From assembly GCF_007748115.1 (NCBI RefSeq), contig NZ_CP036289.1, forward strand, positions 5,518,001 through 5,582,000: a DNA stretch of 64,000 nucleotides, written 5' to 3'. Positions 1 through 8,625 of the stretch are shown here, in pieces (position 1 is the stretch's first letter; each line of letters starts with the position of its first letter). The notes below the pieces were generated by a model that worked only from the letters and a program-made list of their open reading frames with translations, did no database searches and was not told the origin of the DNA. The position numbers and the translations under genes are program-made. Source of the DNA: Bremerella volcania. GTDB lineage: Bacteria > Planctomycetota > Planctomycetia > Pirellulales > Pirellulaceae.

Positions 1-401
1 TCGAGCGACACAATTCGATTGGCCGCGCGGAGCCGAATGTGAAGTTCTTCAGGGTCGAATGGCTTCGTAATAAAGTCGTCGGCACCCGCCCTCAGTCCAC
101 TCACGAGGTTGTGTTGGCGATCGAGCGAAGTCAGTAGAATGAAATAAACGTATCCACTCAAAGGACGTTGGCGAACGCGTCGACAAAGTTCGACCCCAGA
201 CATCCCCGGCATTTGCCAGTCGGACAATACAATGCGGAAATCTCCCTGATAGATCATCTCCAGGGCTTCATTCCCATCTCGTGCGGTTTCAACAGGAATT
301 CCAAGCGCACTAAGAACGTCACTCAGCATCCCCAGGCACGCTGGATCATCATCTACCAGTAGGATCGGCGATTGGCTGGTATCTCGATCGTGAATGATCA
401 T
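1..401 (-). CDS. Response regulator receiver-domain protein (3' part beyond window)
   Basis: Reading the minus strand from the ATG at 401-399 gives 133 codons without a stop, running off the window edge. The protein is a CheY-like receiver domain: an acidic pocket DDD at residues 17-19, the phospho-acceptor Asp in LSDWQMPG at about residue 61, a T-S pair at 91-92, and the conserved Lys in FITKPF at about 113. It would be phosphorylated by a histidine kinase or by the Hpt protein upstream. The start codon shares one base with the stop of the Hpt gene (TAATG), which indicates translational coupling and a shared phosphorelay. Any output domain lies outside the window, so it could be a stand-alone receiver or a longer regulator such as a diguanylate cyclase. 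Confidence 0.88.
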   Translation of the reverse strand, partial: MIIHDRDTSQSPILLVDDDPACLGMLSDVLSALGIPVETARDGNEALEMIYQGDFRIVLSDWQMPGMSGVELCRRVRQRPLSGYVYFILLTSLDRQHNLVSGLRAGADDFITKPFDPEELHIRLRAANRIVSL

Positions 402-778
402 TAACTTCCCCCGGACCGATGTTGCGATATGAGTTGGCTCAATCGGCAACATTCGTCACGAATATCAGCAAGAGATGCTTCGTCGTAGTTCAAATCTTCT
501 TCTTCCGCTTGTCTTTCCAAGTGCATCGCATACCCTGCCAGGCGATCCGCGGAAACGGTTAAGGAAGTCCCTTTGATGCGATGGGCAATCCGCGCAACTT
601 CTTGCGAGTTCAGCTTTTCAACCGCCTCTTCTAGAGACTCTAGATCGTCTGCCAAGGAATCTTGAAATCGATTCAGGGCCTTCTCGACGAGATCGAGACG
701 ACCAATACATCGTGACTTCAAAGTTTCCCAATTGATCGACTGTTCTTCAGCCGGCGCGTGCGTTTGCTGCAAGCTCAT
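401..778 (-). CDS. Hpt domain phosphotransfer protein
   Basis: A 125-residue protein. The Hpt signature ARIAHRIKGTS carries the phospho-accepting His at about residue 66, in a predicted all-helical bundle that includes a strongly acidic helix just before it. Such proteins relay phosphoryl groups between a hybrid histidine kinase and a response regulator, here presumably the coupled receiver protein downstream. I chose the ATG at 778 because a GGGAGG ribosome-binding site lies a few bases upstream. The longer reading from 949 adds 57 residues that do not look like a domain. No kinase gene is visible in the window, so the input of this relay is unknown. Confidence 0.82.
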   Translation of the reverse strand: MSLQQTHAPAEEQSINWETLKSRCIGRLDLVEKALNRFQDSLADDLESLEEAVEKLNSQEVARIAHRIKGTSLTVSADRLAGYAMHLERQAEEEDLNYDEASLADIRDECCRLSQLISQHRSGGS

Positions 779-992
779 CAACTGCCTCCCAGGGACGTAA
801 CCTATGCACTGAGAAAAGTTTGCGGAGTGCAAAAACGGGATATCTTCCGAAAGATAGGTTACATTTCTCCGAGGGTCAAAACGCATGGCCTCTGGCCGAT
901 CAACTGGCGGAACATCGGGAACAACCCGCATAACACCTTCGGATACCACCAGATAGCGTAGCGCATAACACGCAAGCGCCCAGAATTTGACT

Positions 993-2189
993 CTAATACC
1001 GAATCTGGACTCCCATCACCAATGAGTGGGCACTGATGCGGTGCGAGATGGTGTCATTGGCACCAAACGGTGGGGAAGGAGCCGGCCCTGAAACCGACGA
1101 ATCAACCAAATACACATACGCGAGATTCAGTTCGACTCCATCGGTCAGCAAACACCCGGCCCCCAGTGCAATGTTATGCGTTTGAATCAGTGGGTTGGCG
1201 ACATTCGTGAAGACGTCTTCCGAGCCGATCGGGTTCTGGTTGAAGTTATACCCAGCCCGCAGTTTCCACAGATCGCTTAGCTGGTATTGGGCTCCAATCG
1301 CACCGGCGAACACGTTGTCCCATCCGAGGTCACGAAAACCCTGCGTATTGGCATAATCGAAATAACGTGCATCTGCAGCAAAGACCCAACGTTCCCATCC
1401 GTAGTATGCCAGGCCCGTGGAAAGAATCATGGGATAGTCGAGATCAAAGCGAACGACCCCTGACGGCGTAAAGAAGCGGAACTGTTCAAACCATTGGGTG
1501 CTTTTGATTGTGAAACCAGCTCGCCAGCAACTGGGACTGGCGTAATAGATGCCCCCTTGGATACCCCCGCCCCAGTGAACGCGATTGCCGGACCCCGCCG
1601 TGCTGGTGGGTGTAATTGCCGAAGGTCCAAGCGGATCGAACTGCATGCGGGCAGCAGTAATCGTTGGTGCCACGCCGATCGACCAACACTCGCCCAATCG
1701 TAGTGACATGGTTGGTGCGATCTGCATGATTTCCGCGTCGGCGAAAACAGGGCCGGATGCCAGAAGCGGATTACTTGCATCCATAGGCATGTTGTTTCGG
1801 AAACCACCAATCCCATAGACTCCCATGCCAATGGTCAGCGGAGTTCCTTCCAAGTGATCGACCCAACCGACGGCCGGGATAATGGCTACGCCTGCTTCTC
1901 CATTGGTCGTGTTGGTCGTGCCACTCACGGTCGACGAAAGCTCGATGTCAGCCAATAGGCCTTCCATGCCAAACGAGACTTCGGACTGCTCGAGATAGCT
2001 GATCGACGCTGGGTTCCAGTGCAATGCACCGATCGCATCCAGCGGTGCGGCCGTACCCGCCCCACCCATCGATCGATTCACCGGGCCTACCCCTGTCACA
2101 GCGATACCTTGTCCGTAAGCCATGGAACTGGTCGCCACAACCAGAACTAAGATCAATACGAACCGACCGGGATAAGAGAGCAACGCCAT
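993..2189 (-). CDS. FadL/OMPP1/TodX-family outer-membrane transport protein
   Basis: A 398-residue protein with an N-terminal signal peptide (hydrophobic FVLILVLVVATSSMA, cleavage near AYG-QG). Next comes the family motif around GPVNRSMGGAGTA and GALHWNPASIS, typical of FadL-like barrels. The rest is rich in alternating aromatic and small residues, and the chain ends in an aromatic residue (RY), as expected for an outer-membrane beta-barrel. FadL proteins import long-chain fatty acids or other hydrophobic compounds; the substrate here is unknown. The start at 2189 leaves a normal signal peptide and has GAGG just upstream; an in-frame ATG at 2228 is possible. It is separated from the Hpt gene by 214 bp and is probably its own unit. 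Confidence 0.85.
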   Translation of the reverse strand: MALLSYPGRFVLILVLVVATSSMAYGQGIAVTGVGPVNRSMGGAGTAAPLDAIGALHWNPASISYLEQSEVSFGMEGLLADIELSSTVSGTTNTTNGEAGVAIIPAVGWVDHLEGTPLTIGMGVYGIGGFRNNMPMDASNPLLASGPVFADAEIMQIAPTMSLRLGECWSIGVAPTITAARMQFDPLGPSAITPTSTAGSGNRVHWGGGIQGGIYYASPSCWRAGFTIKSTQWFEQFRFFTPSGVVRFDLDYPMILSTGLAYYGWERWVFAADARYFDYANTQGFRDLGWDNVFAGAIGAQYQLSDLWKLRAGYNFNQNPIGSEDVFTNVANPLIQTHNIALGAGCLLTDGVELNLAYVYLVDSSVSGPAPSPPFGANDTISHRISAHSLVMGVQIRY

Positions 2190-2551
2190 TGTCCGCCTCG
2201 CCAATGAAGACTCTTCCAGAAGAATCATTAGAACCTATACGAGACATGCCATCGGCACATCCGATAGCACTTCGGCAGCTATTTCAGCTGTGCATCCCCA
2301 GAATATCGGGTGTATGGGCAAAGCTTTTCCGATTCCTGTGACCAGAACGGCCGATCTCCCACGTTTCACGCTACCGCGTGCTGGCACACCCACTCCTCGG
2401 AGGCAGGCCATCCCACCTTTCATTACAGCCTGAAAAGAAAAAGCTTTACTCAAGTGATGTCACGTGGTATCTTGGTGGCAACGATTTGACGAACTCGATG
2501 CCTGGCCATGTCGCCAGACTTCGCTGCCTCCCGCAATCAAAGGTCTTGCCC
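2190..2551. other. Intergenic region between divergent FadL-type and oxidoreductase genes
   Basis: This gap of about 360 bp lies between the start of the minus-strand barrel gene and the chosen start of the plus-strand oxidoreductase. Open frames on both strands cross it but show no recognisable protein. It probably holds two divergent promoters. I see no strong inverted repeat and no RNA gene. Confidence 0.4.
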
Positions 2552-3529
2552 GTGAGAATCTCCCCTGCTGTCACCACGATCGCTTGTTTAATGGCTTGCC
2601 TGCTTATGACAACTTCAACACACGCCGCTGAGACACTGCGGATCGGTTTAATTGGCCTCGATAGCTCCCACGCCGTTGCGTTTACTAAGACGATCAATGC
2701 GACAGACGCCCCAGCCGAATTGCGAAGCGCCAAAGTCATCGCCGCGTTTCCCGGAGGCAGTCCCGATTTGCCGACCAGTGCCGATCGGATTGAAGGCTTC
2801 ACCAAGCAAATCAGTGATATGGGGGTCGAGATCGTCCCTTCCATCGATGCCCTGCTGAAGAAAGTCGATGCGGTCATTATGAACAGTGTCGATGGACGGG
2901 TGCATCTTCAGCAAGCCACACCTGTTCTCGAAGCGGGTATTCCTCTCTTTGTCGACAAGCCAATCACCGCGTCACTTGAAGAAACAAAGCAATTGATCGC
3001 CTTGTCGCAAAAGACAGGCACTCCCTTCTTCTCTGCTTCGACACTCCGATTCTGCCGGGAAGTGATCGACCTCAACAAAGAAGACGTCATGGGCTGCGTT
3101 GCTTACAGCCCTTGTAAACTTGACCCGACCCATCCCGACCTGTTCTGGTACGGCATCCATGGCGTAGAAACCCTCTTTACGGTAATGGGGCCCGGATGCA
3201 AATCCGTGCAGCGCACGCAAACCGAAGGGGCCGAGATCGTCACTGGCGTCTGGGAAGATGGCCGCGTGGGAACCTTTCGGGGAATTCGCGACGGAGCAAA
3301 TGGCTACGGCGTCCTGGTCTTCGGAAAGAAGGATATCGAACTAACCAAGATCCGTGCTAGTTACGACCTGCTGGTTGTTGAGATCGTCAAGTTCTTTCAC
3401 ACCAAGGAAGCTCCTATTTCCCCTGAACAGACATTGGAAATCGTGGCGTTCATGACCGCCGCCGACATGAGCCGCGATGCCGATGGCAAAGTAATTTCTT
3501 TGAATAGCCTCATAGGCGAGACCAAATAG
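2552..3529 (+). CDS. Secreted Gfo/Idh/MocA-type oxidoreductase, divergent member
   Basis: A protein of about 325 residues with a hydrophobic leader (AVTTIACLMACLLMTTSTHA) followed by a Rossmann-like strand, LRIGLIGLDSSHAVAF. The usual EKP of the family appears as VDKPITAS. The family binds NAD(P) and oxidises or reduces sugars and cyclitols. Here the glycine-rich loop is degenerate (LDSSH where GxGxxG is usual), so cofactor use is uncertain. The GTG at 2552 is chosen because AAGG stands eight bases upstream and the leader then begins properly. The open frame extends back to 2378, so a longer product cannot be excluded. It is followed after 57 bp by a second Gfo/Idh/MocA gene on the same strand and probably cotranscribed with it. 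Confidence 0.75.
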   Translation: MRISPAVTTIACLMACLLMTTSTHAAETLRIGLIGLDSSHAVAFTKTINATDAPAELRSAKVIAAFPGGSPDLPTSADRIEGFTKQISDMGVEIVPSIDALLKKVDAVIMNSVDGRVHLQQATPVLEAGIPLFVDKPITASLEETKQLIALSQKTGTPFFSASTLRFCREVIDLNKEDVMGCVAYSPCKLDPTHPDLFWYGIHGVETLFTVMGPGCKSVQRTQTEGAEIVTGVWEDGRVGTFRGIRDGANGYGVLVFGKKDIELTKIRASYDLLVVEIVKFFHTKEAPISPEQTLEIVAFMTAADMSRDADGKVISLNSLIGETK

Positions 3530-3586
3530 CCGCACGCTCCAGCTACCATTCCAAATTGAATTAAGCCCTGCCCAATAGGTACTGAT

Positions 3587-5035
3587 ATGCTTTCCTTCAA
3601 TCGACGCCAGTTCCTTGCCGCTGCATCCGCGACGGCTGTGACCTCGATCACGACACCATCCGCGTTTGCTTCCGCGAACGACGAACTACGGGTCGTCGTG
3701 ATTGGTTTGAATGGAATTGGCAGAACGCACCTCAATGGCTTTCCTGAGATTTCTGGGGTTCGCGTCGTAGGTGCGTGCGATGTTGATAGTGCCGTCCTGG
3801 GCAAGCGAGCTGAAGAGTTCCAAAAGAAGTTCAACAGCAAGCTGAAGACGTACGGCGACATGCGGCAGGTCTTCGACGACCCGAATGTTGATGCCGTCGT
3901 CCTAGCCGTCCCCAATCACTGGCACGGCCTTGGAACGGTCTGGGGGTGCCAGGCAGGTAAAGACGTCTACACCGAGAAGCCTTGCTCTCACAACATCTGG
4001 GAAGCGGGACAGATGGAGAAGGCTGCCAAGAAGTACGATCGGATCGTTCAGATCGGAATCCAGCGACGAAGCTTTACGCACCTGAAAGACTTCTTCCAGG
4101 AAATCCAGCAAGGTGTGCTAGGCAAAGTGAAACAGGTCAAAGGCCTGTACTTAACTCGCCGTAATTCGATTAGTCGCCCGTCGGCCCCTCCTAAACCGCT
4201 CGCTACCGTGAATCACGACCAGTGGTGCGGCCCTGCCCCGACAAAGCTGGAACGTGCCAATTATCATTACGACTGGCACTGGTTCTGGGACTATGGCAAT
4301 GCGGAACTTGGCAACAACGGCCCGCACATCCTTGATCTTTGCCGCTGGTCGATTGGCGCGGAAGAGTTTCCGACCGCCGTCAGCAGCGTCGGTGGACGTT
4401 ATGCGTGGGATGACAATGGCCAAACGCCCAACACGCATCTGCTCCGCTACGAATACGCCCAAGCTCCCATTACCTTCGAGATCCGTGACTTGCCAACGGC
4501 GACCGGGAAGAAGGATACCTGCGACTACATGGGAATCAGCTACGGTATTGTCGTTGAAGGGGAAGATGCTACGTATGTTGGTTTCGATACAGGCAAGGTT
4601 ATCGACTCTCAAGGCAAGACCATTCGAGAAATCAAAGGAACCACAGGTCCTGATGGTGGCCGGCAGTTACACCGCGAAAACTTCGTAAAGGCTGTTCGAT
4701 CGCGGAAGACATCCGACCTGAATTGCAATGTCCGAACGGGGCACCTTTCGACGGCTCTTTGCCATCTCGGAAATATTTCACACCAGACTGGTGATGCTAT
4801 TTCACTGAAATCCCTCCGGGAACGCACCCAAGAGCAACCACTCGTACACGAGGCCGCCGTGCGGATGCAATCTCACCTGGCGGCGAACGGGGTAGATGTC
4901 AGTTCAGCACACGTTCAGCTGGGAAAAACCGTTCAAATCGACCCCAAGACCGAGATGTTCCCTCAGGACGAAAAGGCCAACATGCTGCTAAAACGCGAGT
5001 ATCGGGCACCCTATATCGTGCCTGAAGTCGTTTAG
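3587..5035 (+). CDS. Tat-exported Gfo/Idh/MocA family oxidoreductase
   Basis: A 482-residue protein. It starts with a twin-arginine type leader (NRRQFLAAASATAV), which predicts export in folded, cofactor-loaded form. A Rossmann domain follows (VVVIGLNGIGRTHL, about residues 35-48), with GACDVD at the end of the second strand, NHWHGLGT and the family signature TEKPCSHN. The C-terminal half is the alpha/beta substrate domain, with NNGPHILDLCRW. Family members are NAD(P)-dependent sugar or inositol oxidoreductases, or redox-neutral glycosidases that use bound NAD; the substrate cannot be read from sequence. It lies just upstream of a LacI regulator, suggesting carbohydrate-responsive expression. 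Confidence 0.87.
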   Translation: MLSFNRRQFLAAASATAVTSITTPSAFASANDELRVVVIGLNGIGRTHLNGFPEISGVRVVGACDVDSAVLGKRAEEFQKKFNSKLKTYGDMRQVFDDPNVDAVVLAVPNHWHGLGTVWGCQAGKDVYTEKPCSHNIWEAGQMEKAAKKYDRIVQIGIQRRSFTHLKDFFQEIQQGVLGKVKQVKGLYLTRRNSISRPSAPPKPLATVNHDQWCGPAPTKLERANYHYDWHWFWDYGNAELGNNGPHILDLCRWSIGAEEFPTAVSSVGGRYAWDDNGQTPNTHLLRYEYAQAPITFEIRDLPTATGKKDTCDYMGISYGIVVEGEDATYVGFDTGKVIDSQGKTIREIKGTTGPDGGRQLHRENFVKAVRSRKTSDLNCNVRTGHLSTALCHLGNISHQTGDAISLKSLRERTQEQPLVHEAAVRMQSHLAANGVDVSSAHVQLGKTVQIDPKTEMFPQDEKANMLLKREYRAPYIVPEVV

Positions 5036-5182
5036 GCTTCTCCACTTCGTTCAATCTGCAGGACTTGATTCAAGGTCCCTGTTTTCCGTATTCTGGAAAG
5101 CTTGACCCATTGCCAAGTCCAACGTGGCAGTCGCTCGTTCGTCAATCGATCGACCGCCCACCCTATCAGATGAACGAACAAT

Positions 5183-6220
5183 ATGGCCCAAGAACCACGG
5201 AAAGTCCGCCTCCTCGACATTGCGAACAAAGCTGGGGTCTCCCGTGCAGCGGTGGGGCATATCCTCAATAACTCGGGAGCGGATTGCGTTCGCGTCTCAG
5301 AGGCGACGCGCGAGAAGGTTCTCAAAATTGCGGCGGAACTCGACTACCGTCCCAATCGTGCCGCTCAGCGACTCCGCGGCATGCCGACGAAGATCATCGG
5401 CGTGGTGCTGGACACCGTGAACCTGGCCGTCTTTTCGGCGCGTCTTGCCGCAATCGAAGCCGAAGCGCACAACCGCGGTTATCGCTTGATGATCGGTCAG
5501 GCTCATCATGATCCAGACGAAATCAAAACCTACCTGGATGACTTTGCGGATCATGGCATGGACGCAATTCTTTGCATGTTCGACGTCATGCAGGACTTCC
5601 GTCCTAAGCTGAAGAAGGTTTTTCGCGGGCGCGAGAACATCATCGTGCACTCTTCCCCCATTCTTAAAGCTCAACCTTGCGTTCGGGTCGAGACCTCCTC
5701 GGCGATTGAGCAGTTGGTCGATCACCTTGCCGATCGAGGACGTAAGAAAATTGCGATTCAACTCTGGTCCCCTTCGGATCAACTCATGTCGATTCGAAGC
5801 GAGGCTTGGAAAGAGAATGTCAAACGCCGCAAGCTACCTACGACCAACTCACTGATTTGGACCAATCCGGAAGCGACTCAGAAACCGTCCCGTGAGGCCA
5901 TTGACGACTGTATCCAAAAGCTCGTCGTCACCAACAAAGCCGACGCGATCATCGCATCCAACGACGAATGGGCCGTTCGCCTGATCCAAGGACTTGAACG
6001 CCACGGATATACGGTTCCCAAGGACGTCGCCGTAACAGGCTATGACAATCTAGATATCGCCGATGTGATTGAACCAGGACTGACAACCATCGATCAGTGC
6101 CATGCAGAATACGCCAAGCAAGCTATGGACCTGGTTGAAGAAACCATCGCTGGAACGATTTCTCCGTCCAAGCGATTGCGGGTGATTCGACCGCAACTCG
6201 TTGTCCGCGAGTCGACCTAG
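5183..6220 (+). CDS. LacI-family transcriptional regulator
   Basis: A 345-residue protein. The N-terminal helix-turn-helix is clear ([20 protein letters not shown], about residues 9-28), followed by a hinge-type segment [12 protein letters not shown] and a periplasmic-binding-protein-like sensor domain with [19 protein letters not shown] near the C-terminus. LacI proteins bind palindromic operators and respond to sugars. The gene is convergent with nagA, with only four bases between the two stop codons. Three related palindromes upstream of nagB and of the divergent DUF1559 gene are plausible operators, which makes this a candidate repressor of amino-sugar catabolism. That link is an inference from position; the two upstream oxidoreductase genes are alternative targets. 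Confidence 0.9.
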   Translation: MAQEPRKVRLLDIANKAGVSRAAVGHILNNSGADCVRVSEATREKVLKIAAELDYRPNRAAQRLRGMPTKIIGVVLDTVNLAVFSARLAAIEAEAHNRGYRLMIGQAHHDPDEIKTYLDDFADHGMDAILCMFDVMQDFRPKLKKVFRGRENIIVHSSPILKAQPCVRVETSSAIEQLVDHLADRGRKKIAIQLWSPSDQLMSIRSEAWKENVKRRKLPTTNSLIWTNPEATQKPSREAIDDCIQKLVVTNKADAIIASNDEWAVRLIQGLERHGYTVPKDVAVTGYDNLDIADVIEPGLTTIDQCHAEYAKQAMDLVEETIAGTISPSKRLRVIRPQLVVREST

Positions 6221-6231
6221 CATGCTAAGTC
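6214..6231. repeat. Palindrome holding the two convergent stop codons
   Basis: TAGCATGCTA at 6218-6227 is a perfect palindrome whose two ends are the TAG stop of the LacI gene and, on the other strand, the TAG stop of nagA. It extends to 18 bp with one mismatched pair. It has no U-tract and is too short for an obvious terminator. Confidence 0.4.
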
Positions 6232-7211
6232 GTTGTCGCTTGATGACCACCGTTTTTCAACGAACCACTCATCCGCAGAGAGACAGCCTTTACAGAGCCG
6301 ACCAATTGGTTCAGCGGGTTGGTATAAGTAAGACGACGTATCTCCGTCGCGGTCAGGCCTAGTCGGCACTGAAGGTTTTCCGCCATCTGCTGCATCGTCG
6401 TCGCTGAGCCTACCAAGTGGCTATCGTCTTCGGCTCGGGGAACTCCATCCGCACCGACGGTTACCTCTTGATCACCCAACGGATAAACACCAGGGCCGCA
6501 GCCTGCAGCGGATATGGCATCCGAGACAACAAATGCTCGATTGATGCCAATGATGTCGAGGTAGTTCTTCAAAGCGAAAAACGGAACGTGCGCCCCATCG
6601 GCGATAAGTCCAATTTGCAGATGCTCGGACCGGCTTAAAACCCGCTGAATAATGTTATCGTGCCGATCCATCATCCGCGGACAGCCGTTACCCAGGTGGG
6701 TAAACATTGAAAGTCCTGCGTCGATCGCCGCGTCGAGTTCCTTCAGCGATGCATTCGTATGCCCAGCGGAAACGACAATCCCTTCTTCGACAAGACGGCG
6801 AGTAATTTCCTGGGCCGGATCTTGTTCAGGTGCCAAGGTAACAATTCGCACCAGTCCATCAGCAGCTTCAAGAAGCGTCTCCATTTCCCGCCAGTTGGCC
6901 TGCTTGGCCGCATAGACGGGATGTGCCCCAACATACCCAGCCTCGGTACTGATGAACGGCCCTTCGACATGCACGCCGGCGATCATTCGTTGAACAAGTT
7001 GATCGTTACTACGCAGGCGGACGAGACGGCGAATTCGCAAGGCCATTTTGGCGATGTCATCCGTGATGACCGTTACCAGAACTTGCTCGACGCCATCTCG
7101 CTCTAGTGCCACGCATGCAGCGTTCAGTTCTTCCGCGGAGATATTGTCCTGGTTAAAGTCAACGCCATAGTAGCCATTGATCTGAAGATCGATGAATTTC
7201 GGGGTAGTCAT
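6225..7211 (-). CDS. nagA: N-acetylglucosamine-6-phosphate deacetylase
   Basis: A 328-residue amidohydrolase that converts N-acetylglucosamine-6-phosphate to glucosamine-6-phosphate plus acetate. Visible metal and substrate motifs, in order, are [21 protein letters not shown] (usually THLFN), DGAHVP and the catalytic Asp region VVSDAISA. The protein begins directly at [14 protein letters not shown], which corresponds to the start of the barrel in longer NagA proteins. The usual N-terminal beta-sandwich segment of roughly 50 residues is therefore missing and the chain is shorter than typical NagA (about 380). An AGGAG ribosome-binding site precedes the ATG. It lies 17 bp downstream of nagB in the same operon. 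Confidence 0.93.
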   Translation of the reverse strand: MTTPKFIDLQINGYYGVDFNQDNISAEELNAACVALERDGVEQVLVTVITDDIAKMALRIRRLVRLRSNDQLVQRMIAGVHVEGPFISTEAGYVGAHPVYAAKQANWREMETLLEAADGLVRIVTLAPEQDPAQEITRRLVEEGIVVSAGHTNASLKELDAAIDAGLSMFTHLGNGCPRMMDRHDNIIQRVLSRSEHLQIGLIADGAHVPFFALKNYLDIIGINRAFVVSDAISAAGCGPGVYPLGDQEVTVGADGVPRAEDDSHLVGSATTMQQMAENLQCRLGLTATEIRRLTYTNPLNQLVGSVKAVSLRMSGSLKNGGHQATTT

Positions 7212-7228
7212 GTCGCTCCTGGCGCTTT

Positions 7229-7981
7229 TTAGTCGGAGAGGGTCGAGGAGGTAAGCAGTGATGCAGCCGCCTTGTCGACGTACAAAGTCGTACTCTCATG
7301 CGTCTGCAAAATGGAGGCGGGAACGTCTGGGGTAACAGGTCCCTCAAGGCTACTACGTACAGCTTCCGCTTTTCGCTTGTCGGGAACACTACAAATGATG
7401 GTTTTTGACTTCAAAATGTGACGACAAGACATACTGATGGCTTGCGTTGGTACGTCATCGATCGTGGCAAACCATCCTTCGCCAGCTTGCTGTTTTCGGC
7501 AAGCTTCGTCCAGTTCAACCACCAGATAGGGTTCGTTAGTATCGAAGTCCGCAGGAGGGTCATTGAATGCGAGGTGTCCATTCTCACCAATTCCGACGAA
7601 GGCAACATCGATGGGATGATCTTGAATAAGTTGCCCTAACTCACGACAAACCTGATGAGGATCAGCACCGGTGCCGTCCACGTAGTGAAACTTTTTCAGA
7701 GGAACATGTTCCACGAAACGCTCTCGCAAGTAACGGCAAAACGAAGCAGGATGTTGATCATCGAGCCCAAGGTATTCGTCCAGATGAAACCCTGTGACAT
7801 GGCTCCAGTCAATGCCTTCTTCAGCAATCAGCGCGGATAGCGTCTCGAACTGAGAAGCCCCAGTGGCAACGATGATGTTCGCTCGACCGTTTTCGGCAAT
7901 CGCATTGCGGATAGCCTCCGCACCGCGACGAGCGGCTGCAATTCCCAACCGTTTGGCATCTTCTAAGACTTCGAGTTTCAT
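7229..7981 (-). CDS. nagB: Glucosamine-6-phosphate deaminase
   Basis: A 250-residue protein of the NagB/6-phosphogluconolactonase family. It isomerises and deaminates glucosamine-6-phosphate to fructose-6-phosphate and ammonia, the step after NagA. Key motifs are [11 protein letters not shown] (phosphate loop, near residue 40), FHLDEYLGL with the catalytic Asp, and [14 protein letters not shown] with the catalytic His. Length is normal for the shorter bacterial type. It is the first gene of nagBA and its start faces the 644-bp regulatory region with operator-like palindromes, the nearest centred about 80 bp upstream of the ATG. Confidence 0.94.
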   Translation of the reverse strand: MKLEVLEDAKRLGIAAARRGAEAIRNAIAENGRANIIVATGASQFETLSALIAEEGIDWSHVTGFHLDEYLGLDDQHPASFCRYLRERFVEHVPLKKFHYVDGTGADPHQVCRELGQLIQDHPIDVAFVGIGENGHLAFNDPPADFDTNEPYLVVELDEACRKQQAGEGWFATIDDVPTQAISMSCRHILKSKTIICSVPDKRKAEAVRSSLEGPVTPDVPASILQTHESTTLYVDKAAASLLTSSTLSD

Positions 7982-8055
7982 AAGTTCGATTTTGCTTCCT
8001 AACTACGACGATTCGATCCACCGCGACATGAAAAGGGATCCGAACACATGGCAAA

Positions 8056-8071
8056 GATGTCACGAGACATC
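8056..8071. promoter_or_regulatory. Operator-like palindrome near nagB
   Basis: GATGTC and GACATC are separated by ACGA, giving a 16-bp inverted repeat centred about 80 bp upstream of nagB. The half-sites match those of the two palindromes at 8241 and 8552, so the three sites together define a motif close to GATGTCA-NN-TGACATC. The probable binder is the adjacent LacI-type regulator (inference). Confidence 0.5.
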
Positions 8072-8240
8072 ATTGTGGCGTCACTTCTTGCTAAGTCAAC
8101 CAGTAAATCTTTGCCACAACACTGCAATGGGTTTCTCCGCTGATATTACTTTCCATGCATCCATCCATAGAGTCAGACAAGTTCTCGCCGTAGATTCTCT
8201 TAGAAAATGCATCCTAATCTATTTTTTTATCTTGGCCGAT

Positions 8241-8260
8241 ATGATGTCAGCTGATATCAT
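8241..8260. promoter_or_regulatory. Operator-like 20-bp palindrome, middle copy
   Basis: ATGATGTCAG is followed directly by CTGATATCAT, a 20-bp palindrome with one mismatched pair and an AGCT centre, the size and symmetry of LacI-family operators. The same sequence in inverted orientation occurs at 8552-8571, 311 bp away. Confidence 0.6.
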
Positions 8261-8391
8261 TTTGACGGGTGGGCTGATCAATAGCAAGCTTTTCCCGCTC
8301 ATTTTTTGGGCGAATTGCAATAAGCCTCGATGAAATCGACGGCACAGACGGCCCCTCACTTTGCACCTCATCTCGTTTTTTTGGACCGTTT

Positions 8392-8427
8392 CTCGACGAA
8401 TTCAAACCAATTTGGTTGAAAGTCGAG
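8392..8427. repeat. Imperfect nested inverted repeat
   Basis: CTCGAC at 8392-8397 pairs with GTCGAG at 8422-8427, and inside it CAAACCA and TGGTTG form a second stem with a bulge around AATT. It could be a leader hairpin or another protein site; no U-tract follows on either strand. Confidence 0.35.
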
Positions 8428-8551
8428 ATCAGCCGTGTGATTTGATCGTTCGTGGCGCGTTCTTTGCGTTACTGAAAAGATATGAACGACTTGGGTACGC
8501 GGCCTCGTGACTGCCCCTTTTCAATTTCCCTCATGCTTTTTTTTGGCCAAG

Positions 8552-8571
8552 TTGATATCAGCTGACATCAT
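8552..8571. promoter_or_regulatory. Operator-like 20-bp palindrome, copy nearest the DUF1559 gene
   Basis: TTGATATCAG is followed by CTGACATCAT: the reverse complement of the middle copy apart from one end base. Its centre lies about 64 bp upstream of the ATG at 8626, where it could block that promoter or the start of the transcript. Pairing with the middle copy by looping is possible but not shown. Confidence 0.6.
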
Positions 8572-8625
8572 GAGCCAACTTTACCGTGAAGTCATCTCTA
8601 TTTCTTTCTCTATAAAGGTTATGCA

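Larger units (their letters stand above)
7982..8625. promoter_or_regulatory. Divergent regulatory region between nagBA and the DUF1559 operon
   Basis: This 644-bp gap is AT-richer than the flanking genes and contains no convincing gene. It holds three related palindromes (see separate entries), an imperfect nested hairpin at 8392-8427, and a leader with AAAGG seven bases before the ATG at 8626. The arrangement suggests divergent promoters under one repressor. Confidence 0.6.
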
